DNA of 64,000 nucleotides from an uncultured Eubacteriales bacterium (lineage in GTDB: Bacteria; Bacillota; Clostridia; Oscillospirales; UMGS1783). Under the pieces are notes generated by a model. The model was not told the DNA's origin and did not search any database. It was given only the letters and a program-made list of their open reading frames with translations. The first letter of the stretch is position 1. The number at the start of each line of letters is the position of its first letter. The position numbers and the translations under genes are program-made. Where the stretch lies: NCBI GenBank assembly GCA_934456365.1, contig CAKSHC010000007.1:1-64000 (forward strand). The letters are read 5' to 3'. This document shows positions 9,376 through 16,880 of this stretch, one piece after another.

Positions 9376-9860
9376 TGGAAGAGAAAACCAACGCCATCCG
9401 CAGCCTTGCTCAGAAAAAGCTCCGTTTCACGGTTCATGACTACCGCGCCTCCGGCGCCGTCAGCGGCCTTGAGGTCGCCCGCGCCCTCGGCCAGGATCCC
9501 GACTGCGCCTTCAAAACGCTCGTCACCGTCGGCCGCTCCGGCGCGCATTACGTCTTTCTCGTGCCCGTCAGCGGCGAGCTCGACCTGAAAAAAGCCGCCG
9601 CAGCCGCCAGGGAGAAAAGCGTCGAGATGATCCCTCAAAAGGAGCTTCTGCCCCTGACCGGCTATGTCCACGGCGGCTGCTCGCCCATCGGCATGAAAAA
9701 GCTTTTCCCCACCTTCGTCGATTCCTCCGCCGCCTCCTTCCCCACCATCCTCTTCTCCGGCGGACGGATCGGCCTCCAGATCGAAATGAGCGCCGAAGAG
9801 CTGTCCCGCGCCATCCCTTTCCGCCTGGCCGACCTGAAAAAGGAGCTCAACTCTCAGTAA
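9375..9860 (+). CDS. ybaK: Cys-tRNA(Pro)/aminoacyl-tRNA deacylase YbaK
   Basis: The YbaK family hydrolyses mischarged Cys-tRNA(Pro) in the cytosol. Family features are the N-terminal THDYRASGAVSGLEVARALG-like segment, the FKTLV strand with the conserved Lys, GYVHGGCSPIGMKK near the active pocket, and a C-terminal GRIGLQIEMSAEEL. The 161-residue length is right. The start overlaps the secA stop by one base, so it depends on secA translation. A second, more distant YbaK/EbsC protein is encoded at 47412-47882. Confidence 0.9.
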
Positions 9861-9893
9861 AATGATGCAAACGCAATACGGAAAGGATAAAAA

Positions 9894-10664
9894 ATGAAAA
9901 TCCTCTTTGTGGGCGACGTCGTCGGCCCCGCGGGCGTAAACTGCGCCCGGGTCTGCTTGCCCCGCCTGAAAAGAAGACTCGGGGTGAATTTCACGGTGGT
10001 CAACTGCGAAAACGCCAGCGCCACCTCCGGCGTGCTGCCCGCCGCCGCCCGCGAGCTTCTGGACGCCGGGGCCGACCTCCTCACCGGCGGCAACCATTCC
10101 TTCGGCAAAAAGCAGATGCTCGACGAGCTGGAGGAAAATCCCCGCATCCTCCGCCCCGCCAACTACCCCTCCGGCGCCCCCGGCCGCGGCCGCTTCGACC
10201 TCGATTGCGGCGCATACAGTTTGACAGTCATCAATCTGATCGGACGCGTCTTTCTCGATCCGCTGGAGAGTCCCTTCGTCGTGCTGGAGCGCGAGCTTTC
10301 CCGCGATCCCGGCCGGATCGTGCTGGTCGATTTCCATGCCGAAGCCACCAGCGAAAAGCGCGCCCTCGCCTATTTTGCGGATGGCCGCATCACCGCCCTC
10401 TGCGGCACCCATACCCATGTCCAAACGGCGGATGCCCGCGTCCTCCCCGGCGGCACCGGCTTTCTGACCGACGCCGGCATGACCGGCGTGATCGACTCCA
10501 ACCTCGGTGCCGACGATTCCGTCGTCCTCAACCGTTTCCTCACCGGCCTGCGCGCCCCGCTGGCGCTGGCCGAAGGAAAAGCCGCCCTCTGCGGCGCTTT
10601 GATCGATGCCGATGAGAAAACCGGCCGCTGCCGCTCCATCACAGCGGTTCGCGAAGAAGAATAA
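9894..10664 (+). CDS. ymdB: YmdB-family metallophosphoesterase / cyclic-nucleotide phosphodiesterase
   Basis: YmdB proteins are dinuclear-metal phosphoesterases that hydrolyse 2',3'- or 3',5'-cyclic nucleotides and influence cell-fate decisions in Bacillus. The full metal-ligand set is visible: GDVVG at the N-terminus, NCENAS, TGGNHSF, VDFHAEATSEK and GTHTHVQT. The length of 256 residues is normal. The SD is GGAAAGGAT. The gene follows ybaK by 33 bp and is probably co-transcribed with secA-ybaK, ending at the strong terminator at 10666. Confidence 0.95.
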   Translation: MKILFVGDVVGPAGVNCARVCLPRLKRRLGVNFTVVNCENASATSGVLPAAARELLDAGADLLTGGNHSFGKKQMLDELEENPRILRPANYPSGAPGRGRFDLDCGAYSLTVINLIGRVFLDPLESPFVVLERELSRDPGRIVLVDFHAEATSEKRALAYFADGRITALCGTHTHVQTADARVLPGGTGFLTDAGMTGVIDSNLGADDSVVLNRFLTGLRAPLALAEGKAALCGALIDADEKTGRCRSITAVREEE

Positions 10665-10665
10665 A

Positions 10666-10699
10666 GAAGAACGGAGAGAGCTCTCTCCGTTCTTCTTTT
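10666..10699 (+). terminator. Rho-independent terminator after ymdB
   Basis: GAAGAACGGAGAGAG pairs with CTCTCTCCGTTCTTC as a 15-bp inverted repeat with almost no loop, followed by TTTTC. Confidence 0.85.
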
Positions 10700-10710
10700 C
10701 CGGAAAGCTC

Positions 10711-10740
10711 GCATAGAATGGCCTCCCCCTGGTAAAAATA
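10711..10740 (+). promoter_or_regulatory. Forespore-type (sigma-F/sigma-G) promoter of ypeB
   Basis: GCATA at 10711-10715, 15 bases, GGTAAAAATA at 10731-10740. The -10 fits the published sigma-F pattern GGnnAnAHTR at every fixed position, and the -35 fits GYATA/GMATA. No sigma-A promoter is seen. Confidence 0.65.
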
Positions 10741-10761
10741 GGGTCAAAAGGGAGGATTGCC

Positions 10762-12060
10762 ATGCTCATTCGTAAAAGAACTCTGATCCGGATCGTGTCC
10801 TATCTCATCGTCGCCGTCGGCCTCTGCGCCGCCCTCGGCGTCACCCAAAACAATCAGAAAGAGGAAACCGACCGCACCGAGCGCCTGCGCGCCGAGCGCG
10901 CCTTCTCGGATCTCTCCGCCCACCTCTATCAGATCGAAACCGCCTTCGAAAAGGGCCGCTACGCCGGGAGCGATTATATGGCCGTCCGCATGGCCTCGCA
11001 GATCTGGAGGGAAACCGGCTCGGCCAAGGCCGCCCTCGAGGATATGCCCGCCTATTCCGACGAGCTGAGCGAGGTCAGCGCCTTTTTGGCCAAGGCCGGC
11101 GACTATGCCTATTATCTCTCCTCGCGGGTGCTGCGCGGCGAAAAGGCAGGGGAGGAGGAGCAGAAAAATGTGGAGGCCCTCGCCGATGCCGCCGCCACCC
11201 TGGCCGCCTATGTCGGCTCTTTGCGCGCGGGCGACGGAGATTCCTCCGCCCCCTCGGTCGAGCTGCCCGGCAGCGAGCTGACCTCGGTCAAGGATCAGAT
11301 CACCGAGTATCCCGAGCTGATCTACGACGGACCCTTCTCCGATCATATCGAAAAAATGGAATCCGTTTTTCTGAAAGACAGGGCCGAAGTCAGCCTCGAC
11401 GCCGCTCAAAAAAGCCTCGCCTATTGGTTTGACCTGCCGCAGGAATCCTTCGTCTATCAGGGCGAATCGCTCGGCAAGCTCGCCGCCTATACCTTCTCGC
11501 AGGGCGATTCCACCTGCCTCGTCACCAAAAAAGGCGGTTTTCTTTTGGAGGTCAGCTCCTCCGGCGCCCCGGAAAACGGATCGATGACCGTCGAAGAAGG
11601 TGTGAGCCGCGCCATCGCCTTCTGCGAGAAAATGGGGCTGACCGATCTGAAGGAAACCTACACCATGCGCACCGGCGGCATTCTGACGGTCAACCTCGCC
11701 TTTCGGCAAAACGGCGTCATCGTCTATCCCGACCTGATCAAGGTCAGCGTCAACCTCGAAACCGGCGCCGTCTGCGGCTATGAAGCCGCCGGCTACCTCA
11801 TGGCTCACCGCGCCTCCCGCCCCACCGAGGTCGCCGTTTCGGAAGAGGCCGCCCGAGCCCACGTCAGCTCCCGCCTGAAGATCACAGGCCATAACCTCGC
11901 CGTCATCCCCACCGACGGGAAAAACGAGGTCTTCTGCCATGAGTTCGTCACCGAAACCCCCGACGGCAAGCATATCCTCGTCTATATCAACGCCCAGACC
12001 GGAATCGAGGAAATGCTCCAGATCCTCATCGAAACCGAAAACGGCACCCTTACCGTCTGA
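10762..12060 (+). CDS. ypeB: Spore germination protein YpeB
   Basis: YpeB holds and protects the cortex-lytic enzyme SleB in the dormant spore. The 432-residue protein has an N-terminal membrane anchor (about residues 9-27), an alpha-helical middle, the diagnostic YPELIYDGPFSDH segment, and C-terminal PepSY-like repeats ending with VYINAQTGIEEMLQ. The start follows AGGGAGGATTGCC. The upstream promoter is of forespore type, as expected for a sigma-G/F gene. In Bacillus ypeB follows sleB, but no sleB is beside it here. It is closed by a strong terminator. Confidence 0.95.
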   Translation: MLIRKRTLIRIVSYLIVAVGLCAALGVTQNNQKEETDRTERLRAERAFSDLSAHLYQIETAFEKGRYAGSDYMAVRMASQIWRETGSAKAALEDMPAYSDELSEVSAFLAKAGDYAYYLSSRVLRGEKAGEEEQKNVEALADAAATLAAYVGSLRAGDGDSSAPSVELPGSELTSVKDQITEYPELIYDGPFSDHIEKMESVFLKDRAEVSLDAAQKSLAYWFDLPQESFVYQGESLGKLAAYTFSQGDSTCLVTKKGGFLLEVSSSGAPENGSMTVEEGVSRAIAFCEKMGLTDLKETYTMRTGGILTVNLAFRQNGVIVYPDLIKVSVNLETGAVCGYEAAGYLMAHRASRPTEVAVSEEAARAHVSSRLKITGHNLAVIPTDGKNEVFCHEFVTETPDGKHILVYINAQTGIEEMLQILIETENGTLTV

Positions 12061-12096
12061 AAATCGCCGCAGTCTTTTGCAGGCGCGGAAATTGAC

Positions 12097-12131
12097 GGGC
12101 ATCCGGGAAATCCGGATGCCCGCCTTTTTTT
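12097..12131 (+). terminator. Rho-independent terminator after ypeB
   Basis: GGGCATCCGG (12097-12106) pairs with CCGGATGCCC (12112-12121), followed by a run of seven T residues. Confidence 0.92.
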
Positions 12132-12175
12132 GCCGTCATAAAAACGATCGATTCCTTCCCGGCTTTTTGAAAGTA

Positions 12176-12184
12176 TGGTATAAT
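12176..12184 (+). promoter_or_regulatory. Extended -10 promoter before the truncated sigma gene
   Basis: TGGTATAAT is a perfect extended -10 element. There is no good -35 box. Confidence 0.5.
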
Positions 12185-12267
12185 TTTTGAAAAAGATTTT
12201 CCCCGGTTTTTAGGTTTCGGCGCAAAAACCGTAGGTTATCTATGCAACCGGAAAGGAGATGGCGAGC

Positions 12268-12492
12268 ATGGACGACGGAAAAATCATCGAGCTGTTCTTC
12301 GCGCGCGACCGGCAGGCCCTCCGGGAACCGGATGCAAAATACGGAAACCTGTGCCGCAGCCTCTCGTATCGTATCGTAAACGACAGGCAAACGGCAGAGG
12401 AGTGCGTCAACGACGCCTACCTGGCCGCCCGGAATAAGATCCCTCCGGCAAGCTCAATGTGCCGGGAAAAAACCGAAATTTCGTACCCGTAG
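12268..12492 (+). pseudogene. Truncated sigma-70 family sigma factor (region 2 only)
   Basis: Residues 1-60 (MDDGKIIELFFARDRQALRE, then AEECVNDAYLAARNKIPP) match the start of the short sigma-70 proteins common in Clostridia, which are usually about 170-180 residues. After IPP the similarity stops and a stop codon follows 14 residues later. No region 4 is found in any frame before 12700. The conserved Trp of the usual YLAAWN is Arg. A good AAAGGAGATGG and an extended -10 remain, so a 74-residue peptide may still be made. It is most likely a decaying gene; the break point is near base 12445. Confidence 0.7.
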
Positions 12493-12625
12493 CAATCCCG
12501 CTTCTGCAAAAGCGAAAGCACGCACAGCTCCACCCCCCTTTTTTTTTAAAAAATTCAGAAGGGAGGGGGTGAAAAACGGCGGCTTTTCTCCCTTTTTTCC
12601 GCGAAAAAAATCTCTGGAAAGAGAA

Positions 12626-12672
12626 AAAAGAAGCCAAAAAGAGAGCGAAAATTGCTCCTTTTGGCTTCTTTT
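12626..12672. terminator. Bidirectional terminator
   Basis: AAAAGAAGCCAAAA (12626-12639) pairs with TTTTGGCTTCTTTT (12659-12672). T runs occur on both strands. It ends the sigma fragment transcript on plus and the thioesterase on minus. Confidence 0.85.
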
Positions 12673-12699
12673 CTTTGTGTTTTGCGTCAAAAAATCCGA

Positions 12700-13365
12700 T
12701 CAAAAAAGGGTGCCGGAGGCGGAAAAATGGGCCTCATTTTCGCTGAAAATGCGGAAAAAGAAGTCCTTTTCGCGGCAGATCCAGCGGGCCTGCGCCGGTT
12801 TTCCGGGCAGGATTTCCTTCTGATAGACCACATCCAAAGCCGTAATCGCGCCCGGAATCGCCGCTTCCAGCGCGCGGAGGTAGGCGGCGTTGTTGATGTG
12901 GCCGTTCTGATCGACATCCTTTTCGGAAAAGGAATGCTCGCAAACGCGCTCCTCTCCCTCGATCGGCTGCGGATAGGCGGGAATGCGCAAAGCGGGGCGC
13001 ACCCCCGGCGGCGGCAGAACCTCGGGAAAATCCGCCGGAACGGCTCGGCGGGAGGTTAGATCAAGCAGCGTCCAGAGAGTGGTGGCCTCTCCGGCGAGCC
13101 CATCCTTATCGAAAAGCCGGAAATAGCGCGGGCAGAGCCCAAGCCGGGCGCGCCCGGTGTAGGTTTCGATCCGGATTTTTCCGCAAAGCGGGCGGGAAAG
13201 GCGCAGAGAGGAACGCAGAATCACCCAGGCAAGATTCTTTTCGAGCAAAGCCGCGCGCCCGGCACCGAGCGCCTCGGCGCTCGCGGCGGCGGTATCCTGC
13301 ATCAGGGAAAAAAGCCCGGCCGCCGAAGGAGCGGGCAGTCTTCCGGTTTGGGAAAAAAGACACAT
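12700..13365 (-). CDS. Acyl-[acyl-carrier-protein] thioesterase
   Basis: The FatA/FatB-like family releases free fatty acids from acyl-ACP in the cytosol. The protein is a double hot-dog: the first unit starts at MCLFSQTGRLPAPS, and the second carries SEKDVDQNGHINNAAYLRAL, whose N-x-H-x-N-N loop is the family active site. It has 221 residues, slightly shorter than typical bacterial members (about 240-250). ATG 13365 is chosen for GAGGA at the right distance; longer frames run through the zinc-ribbon gene in another frame. It lies downstream of a terminator hairpin with no clear promoter, so it is probably fed by read-through. Confidence 0.85.
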   Translation of the reverse strand: MCLFSQTGRLPAPSAAGLFSLMQDTAAASAEALGAGRAALLEKNLAWVILRSSLRLSRPLCGKIRIETYTGRARLGLCPRYFRLFDKDGLAGEATTLWTLLDLTSRRAVPADFPEVLPPPGVRPALRIPAYPQPIEGEERVCEHSFSEKDVDQNGHINNAAYLRALEAAIPGAITALDVVYQKEILPGKPAQARWICREKDFFFRIFSENEAHFSASGTLF

Positions 13366-13376
13366 GGGAATCCTCG

Positions 13377-13412
13377 CAAAAAAACTTTCGGGCGGTAAGC
13401 TTCTTACCGCCT
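13377..13412 (-). terminator. Terminator-like hairpin between the zinc-ribbon and thioesterase genes
   Basis: On minus, CAGGCGGTAAG pairs with CTTACCGCC around an AAG loop (13390-13412), followed by AAAG and seven T residues. Confidence 0.8.
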
Positions 13413-13429
13413 GAAAGGGATGGATGAAA

Positions 13430-13714
13430 TCAGAAAGAGCCCTCTTCCTTCTGCTTGGCGAAGCATTCGCTGCAGTAGACCGGACGGTCTTCCTTGGGCT
13501 GGAAGGGAACCTTGGCTTCCTTGCCGCAGGCGGCGCAGGTCGCCGTGAAGTATTCGCGGTTGGCGCGGGCGGCGTTTTTCCGGGCGGTGCGGCATTCCTT
13601 GCAGCGCTGGGGCTCGTTCTGGAAGCCTTTTTCGGCATAGAATTCCTGCTCGCCGGCGGTGAACACGAACTCATTGCCGCACTCCTTGCAGATAAGGGTC
13701 TTGTCTTCGAACAT
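13430..13714 (-). CDS. Zinc-ribbon domain protein with four CxxC knuckles
   Basis: A 94-residue cytosolic protein with CKECGNEF at the N-terminus, CKECRTAR in the middle, CAACGKEA, and CSECFAKQ near the end. These are two zinc ribbons of the kind seen in the probable zinc-ribbon/CxxC-x17-CxxC family of Clostridia. The molecular role is unknown; nucleic-acid binding is a reasonable guess. The start follows GAGGAGACAATC. The gene begins 31 bases after the tRNA-like element, downstream of the SigH-like sigma gene and possibly in its transcript. Confidence 0.85.
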   Translation of the reverse strand: MFEDKTLICKECGNEFVFTAGEQEFYAEKGFQNEPQRCKECRTARKNAARANREYFTATCAACGKEAKVPFQPKEDRPVYCSECFAKQKEEGSF

Positions 13715-13745
13715 GATTGTCTCCTCGCTTGAATGGAAAAATTAT

Positions 13746-13807
13746 TTACCCCGATTGGAATTGCACCAACATCCGGAAACCGTGTTCTTCTTTTGAACTA
13801 CGAGGTA
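13746..13807 (-). ncRNA. tRNA-like element lacking a normal anticodon arm
   Basis: Read on minus, TACCTCG (13807-13801) pairs with CGGGGTA (13753-13747) as a 7-bp acceptor stem, extendable by one pair. Then come TA (U8, A9), a D arm with stem GTTC/GAAC and loop AAAAGAA, a purine at position 26, a miniature CGG-TTT-CCG hairpin in place of the 17-base anticodon arm, and GAT. A T arm GTTGG-TGCAATT-CCAAT follows. U54, C56, A57, A58 and the G53-C61 pair are kept; position 55 is G and the D-loop GG is lost. It starts 5 bases after the sigma stop and runs into AATAATTTTT. CCA is not encoded. It cannot decode normally; it may be a processed tRNA mimic, a regulatory 3' end, or a decayed tRNA. Confidence 0.6.
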
Positions 13808-13812
13808 ATAAA

Positions 13813-14343
13813 TCAGGATAGAAGGGCCGCAATCTTAGCCCGGGCGCGCGACAGCGCATTGCCCACCGCCTTCTCCGGCCGCCCCGCTGTCTCGGCGATC
13901 TCGGCGGCGGAAAACCCCTGCAAAGACAGGGAAAGGCATTTCTTTTCAAACGGCGAAAGCACCCGCCCCAAAAGATCCTTGAGCTCGCGGGCCTGCTCCC
14001 GGCCGATGGCCGCCTCCTCGGGCGGCAGGCTGCGCGAGGGCAGCTCGGGCAGCTCCGAAAGATCCAGCGGCACGGGCGGATTCTTTTTCCGCGCCGCGCT
14101 GATGAGCCGCCGGCGCACGCAGGTCATGGCATAGGCCTCAAACGGCACCCCCCGGCCCGGATCAAAGGACGAGCAGCAGGAATACAGGGCGATCAGCCCT
14201 TCCTGCACCATATCCTCCGTTTCGCCCTCGCGGGCAAAGGCGCTCGCCAGCGCCCGGATCTTGGGCAGAAGCTGCGGCAGATTTTCCGAAAACAGCGAGG
14301 ATTCCCCGGAGGAGGAAGGGGCTGCGTTTGAGAATGAGGCCAA
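13813..14343 (-). CDS. RNA polymerase sigma-70 family factor, SigH-like
   Basis: A 176-residue alternative sigma factor. Region 2 is EDMVQEGLIALYSCCSSFDP with PFEAYAMTCVRRRLISAARK, as in stationary-phase/sporulation SigH. Region 4 is LSPFEKKCLSLSLQGFSAAEIAE with GRPEKAVGNALSRARAKI. The start is decided by the promoter: the upstream ATG at 14376 lies inside the -10 box, so it cannot be translated from this promoter, while TTG 14343 has GGGAG seven bases upstream. SigH normally controls entry into sporulation, which fits the ypeB/spoIID/spoIIQ context. The tRNA-like element follows the stop. Confidence 0.85.
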   Translation of the reverse strand: MASFSNAAPSSSGESSLFSENLPQLLPKIRALASAFAREGETEDMVQEGLIALYSCCSSFDPGRGVPFEAYAMTCVRRRLISAARKKNPPVPLDLSELPELPSRSLPPEEAAIGREQARELKDLLGRVLSPFEKKCLSLSLQGFSAAEIAETAGRPEKAVGNALSRARAKIAALLS

Positions 14344-14374
14344 AAGATGTCTCCCAAATGATATTTCTGTGAAC

Positions 14375-14403
14375 ATTATAACGATGAAATAAGTAAAAGT
14401 CAA
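14375..14403 (-). promoter_or_regulatory. Promoter of the SigH-like gene
   Basis: On minus, TTGACT (14398-14403), 17 bases, TATAAT (14375-14380). Confidence 0.85.
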
Positions 14404-14471
14404 GAAAAACAATGAAAAAATCCCAGATTTTTAGCACAAAATCACAGAAACTGAGGTTTTTGCCGGAAGAA

Positions 14472-14500
14472 TTGACAAGAGGATGGAATCATTATAAAAT
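14472..14500 (+). promoter_or_regulatory. Promoter of the apgM-nifS-thiI-cinA operon
   Basis: TTGACA at 14472-14477, 17-base spacer, TAAAAT at 14495-14500. Confidence 0.8.
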
Positions 14501-14538
14501 ATTTCAATAGGAAAAAAGGTAGAAAGAGGCGAAGAACG

Positions 14539-15744
14539 ATGAAATATGCAGTGGTTTTATGCGACGGACTGGCCGACCGGCCGATCGAGGAGCTTTCCGG
14601 GAAAACCATCATGGAAGCCGCCGATATTCCCCACATCCGTCGGCTTTCCCGCGAGGGTGAGCTGGGACTTGTGCGCACCGTGCCCGAGGGAATGGCCCCC
14701 GGCAGCGACACGGCCAACCTTTCGGTGATGGGCTATGCGCCGCAAACCTATTATACCGGGCGCTCACCCTTGGAGGCTGTGAGCATGGGGATCGAGCTGG
14801 CCCCCACCGACCGCACCTTCCGGTGCAATCTTGTGACCTTATCCGGCGAGGGCGCCTATGAAGATAAGATCATGGCCGACTACAGCGCCGGTGAGATCAC
14901 GACCGAAGAATCGACCGAGCTGATCCGCGCGCTGGGCGAGGCCCTCAACGACGAGGAGCTTCACCTCTATCCCGGGATCAGCTACCGGCACTGCCTGGTT
15001 TGGAAAAATGCGCCCGCGGGCTTTTCCCTTACCCCGCCGCACGACATTTCCGACCGCCCGGTGGCCGGGCACCTGCCCGCCGGAGAGGCGGCCGGGCGGC
15101 TTCTGGAGCTGATGAAGCGTTCGGTGGAAATTCTGAAGGATCATCCGGTCAACCGGGCGCGCCGCGCCCGCGGGCTCAACACGGCCGACAGCATCTGGCT
15201 TTGGGGCGACGGCACCAAGCCGGCTCTGACCTCTTTTGAGAAGGAGCACGGGCTGAAGGCCTCGGTGATTTCGGCGGTCGACCTCATCAAGGGGATCGGT
15301 CTTTGCGCCGGGATGGAGATTTTAGAGGTGCCGGGCGCGACCGGCACGGTCGACTCCAATTTCCCCGGAAAGGCCGAGGCGGCCATCCGCTCCCTCAAGG
15401 GCGGGAAGGATTTCGTTTATATCCACATGGAAGCGCCCGACGAGTGCGGACACCACGGCGATGTGGCCGGGAAGATTCGCTCGATCGAGCGGATCGACTC
15501 CGAGGTGGTGGCCCCGCTCTGCGAGGCCTTTCAGGGCGAGGAGCTTTCGATTCTGCTTCTGCCGGATCATCCGACCCCCGTTTCCATCAAAACCCATTGC
15601 AGCGATCCGGTGCCCTATCTGATCTGGCGCAGCACGGGGAATACGCCTTCGAATCTCGACTACAGCGAGAAAAACGGAGCGGCCACGGGGATCTTCCAGC
15701 CCTCCGGCCCGGCTCTGATGCGGCGTTTTCTGGGAGAGGAATGA
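14539..15744 (+). CDS. apgM: Cofactor-independent phosphoglycerate mutase, archaeal-type ApgM
   Basis: An alkaline-phosphatase superfamily enzyme that interconverts 3- and 2-phosphoglycerate. Close bacterial relatives have also been proposed as an alternative homoserine kinase. The N-terminal metal/Ser site is VVLCDGLADRP, the phospho-accepting region APGSDTANLSVMGY, and the C-terminal metal site contains HMEAPDECGHHGD and LLPDHPTP. The 401-residue length is normal. The SD is a modest GAGG. The gene ends two bases before nifS, so it leads the operon. The sequence does not decide between mutase and homoserine-kinase roles. Confidence 0.88.
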   Translation: MKYAVVLCDGLADRPIEELSGKTIMEAADIPHIRRLSREGELGLVRTVPEGMAPGSDTANLSVMGYAPQTYYTGRSPLEAVSMGIELAPTDRTFRCNLVTLSGEGAYEDKIMADYSAGEITTEESTELIRALGEALNDEELHLYPGISYRHCLVWKNAPAGFSLTPPHDISDRPVAGHLPAGEAAGRLLELMKRSVEILKDHPVNRARRARGLNTADSIWLWGDGTKPALTSFEKEHGLKASVISAVDLIKGIGLCAGMEILEVPGATGTVDSNFPGKAEAAIRSLKGGKDFVYIHMEAPDECGHHGDVAGKIRSIERIDSEVVAPLCEAFQGEELSILLLPDHPTPVSIKTHCSDPVPYLIWRSTGNTPSNLDYSEKNGAATGIFQPSGPALMRRFLGEE

Positions 15745-15745
15745 G

Positions 15746-16873
15746 ATGATTTATTTCGATCACAGCGCCACCACCCGCCCGCTGCCCGCGGCGCGGGAGG
15801 CGATGCTGGCGGCTTTGGAGGAATTCGGCAATCCCTCCTCGCTGCATTCGGCGGGGCTGCGGGCCGAGCGGCTGGTGCGCGCATCGCGCGAGGCGCTGGC
15901 GCAGAGCCTCGGGGTGGCCGCCGGGGAGATTTTCTTCACCTCCGGGGCGACCGAATCCAACAACACCGCCCTCTTCGGCGCGGCCCGCGCCCGGAAGAAG
16001 CGGGGGCGGCGGATCGTGGCCAGCGCGCTGGAGCATCCTTCGGTGGCGCGCTGCCTGGACGCGCTGGAGGCCGAGGGCTTTGAGGTAGTGCGCGTGTTCC
16101 CGCGCGAGGGAGCCATCCGCGAGGAGGATCTTTTCAAGGCTATCACGGCCGACACCGTCCTGGTTTCCCTGATGGCGGTGCAGAGCGAAACGGGCGAGCG
16201 GCTCCCGATCGAGGGCGTGGCGGCGCGCATCCGGGAGGCCGGCGCGCCGGCGCTTTTTCATGTGGACGCGGTGCAGGCCTACGGGCGGCTGCCGCTTTTT
16301 CCCAAGCGGCAGGGCATCGATCTTCTGAGCCTTTCCGGGCATAAGATCGGCGGCCCGAAGGGCGTGGGCGCTTTGTATGTCGGCAAGGGGGTGCATCTTC
16401 CTCCGCTGCTGCTCGGCGGCGGGCAGGAGGCCGGACTGCGCTCGGGCACGGAAAACGTGCCGGCCATTGCGGGCATGGGCGCGGCGGTGCGGTTTCTTTT
16501 CTCGCCCGAGGGAAAGGAAGCGCTGCGGGAGCTGGATCGGGTCGGGCTTTCTCTGGAAGAGCGGCTGCGGGAGGCGGAGGGAGTGGTTCCCAACTTCCCG
16601 GAGCGGAAGGTTTCTTATATATCCAACGTTTCTCTGCCGCCGGTTCTGAGCGAAACGGTCCTGCACGCGCTGGACGCGCGGGGGCTGATCGTTTCGGCGG
16701 GCTCGGCCTGCTCCTCGAAGGCGAAGCAGAGCGCGGTTTTACAGGCGTATGGGCTGACGGGAGACCGGCTGCGCTCGGCCATACGCATCAGCCTCGGGCT
16801 CGGCAACACCGAGGCGGAGGTCGATTCTCTTCTGGAGGCTTTGCAGGATTGCCGAAAACTGGCGCACAGGTGA
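15746..16873 (+). CDS. nifS: Cysteine desulfurase, NifS/NifZ-like
   Basis: A PLP-dependent class V aminotransferase-fold enzyme that takes sulfur from cysteine as persulfide. PLP features: SGATESNN, the H in ALEHPSV, the internal aldimine Lys in SGHKIGGPKG, and the mobile-loop catalytic Cys in SAGSACSSK. The 375-residue length is normal. It lies directly upstream of thiI, the arrangement seen for NifZ in Bacillus subtilis, where the desulfurase feeds ThiI for 4-thiouridine synthesis. No iscU/sufU scaffold is nearby, which supports a dedicated tRNA thiolation role. Confidence 0.95.
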   Translation: MIYFDHSATTRPLPAAREAMLAALEEFGNPSSLHSAGLRAERLVRASREALAQSLGVAAGEIFFTSGATESNNTALFGAARARKKRGRRIVASALEHPSVARCLDALEAEGFEVVRVFPREGAIREEDLFKAITADTVLVSLMAVQSETGERLPIEGVAARIREAGAPALFHVDAVQAYGRLPLFPKRQGIDLLSLSGHKIGGPKGVGALYVGKGVHLPPLLLGGGQEAGLRSGTENVPAIAGMGAAVRFLFSPEGKEALRELDRVGLSLEERLREAEGVVPNFPERKVSYISNVSLPPVLSETVLHALDARGLIVSAGSACSSKAKQSAVLQAYGLTGDRLRSAIRISLGLGNTEAEVDSLLEALQDCRKLAHR

Positions 16874-16880
16874 GGAATTT

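Noticed and set aside
12407..12703. 98-codon minus-strand frame opposite the sigma fragment
   Set aside because: Low-complexity Lys/Phe sequence created by homopolymer runs and terminator arms.
13746..13949. 67-codon minus-strand frame ending in the tRNA-like region
   Set aside because: It overlaps the sigma gene in another frame and its tail is a translation of the tRNA-like arms.
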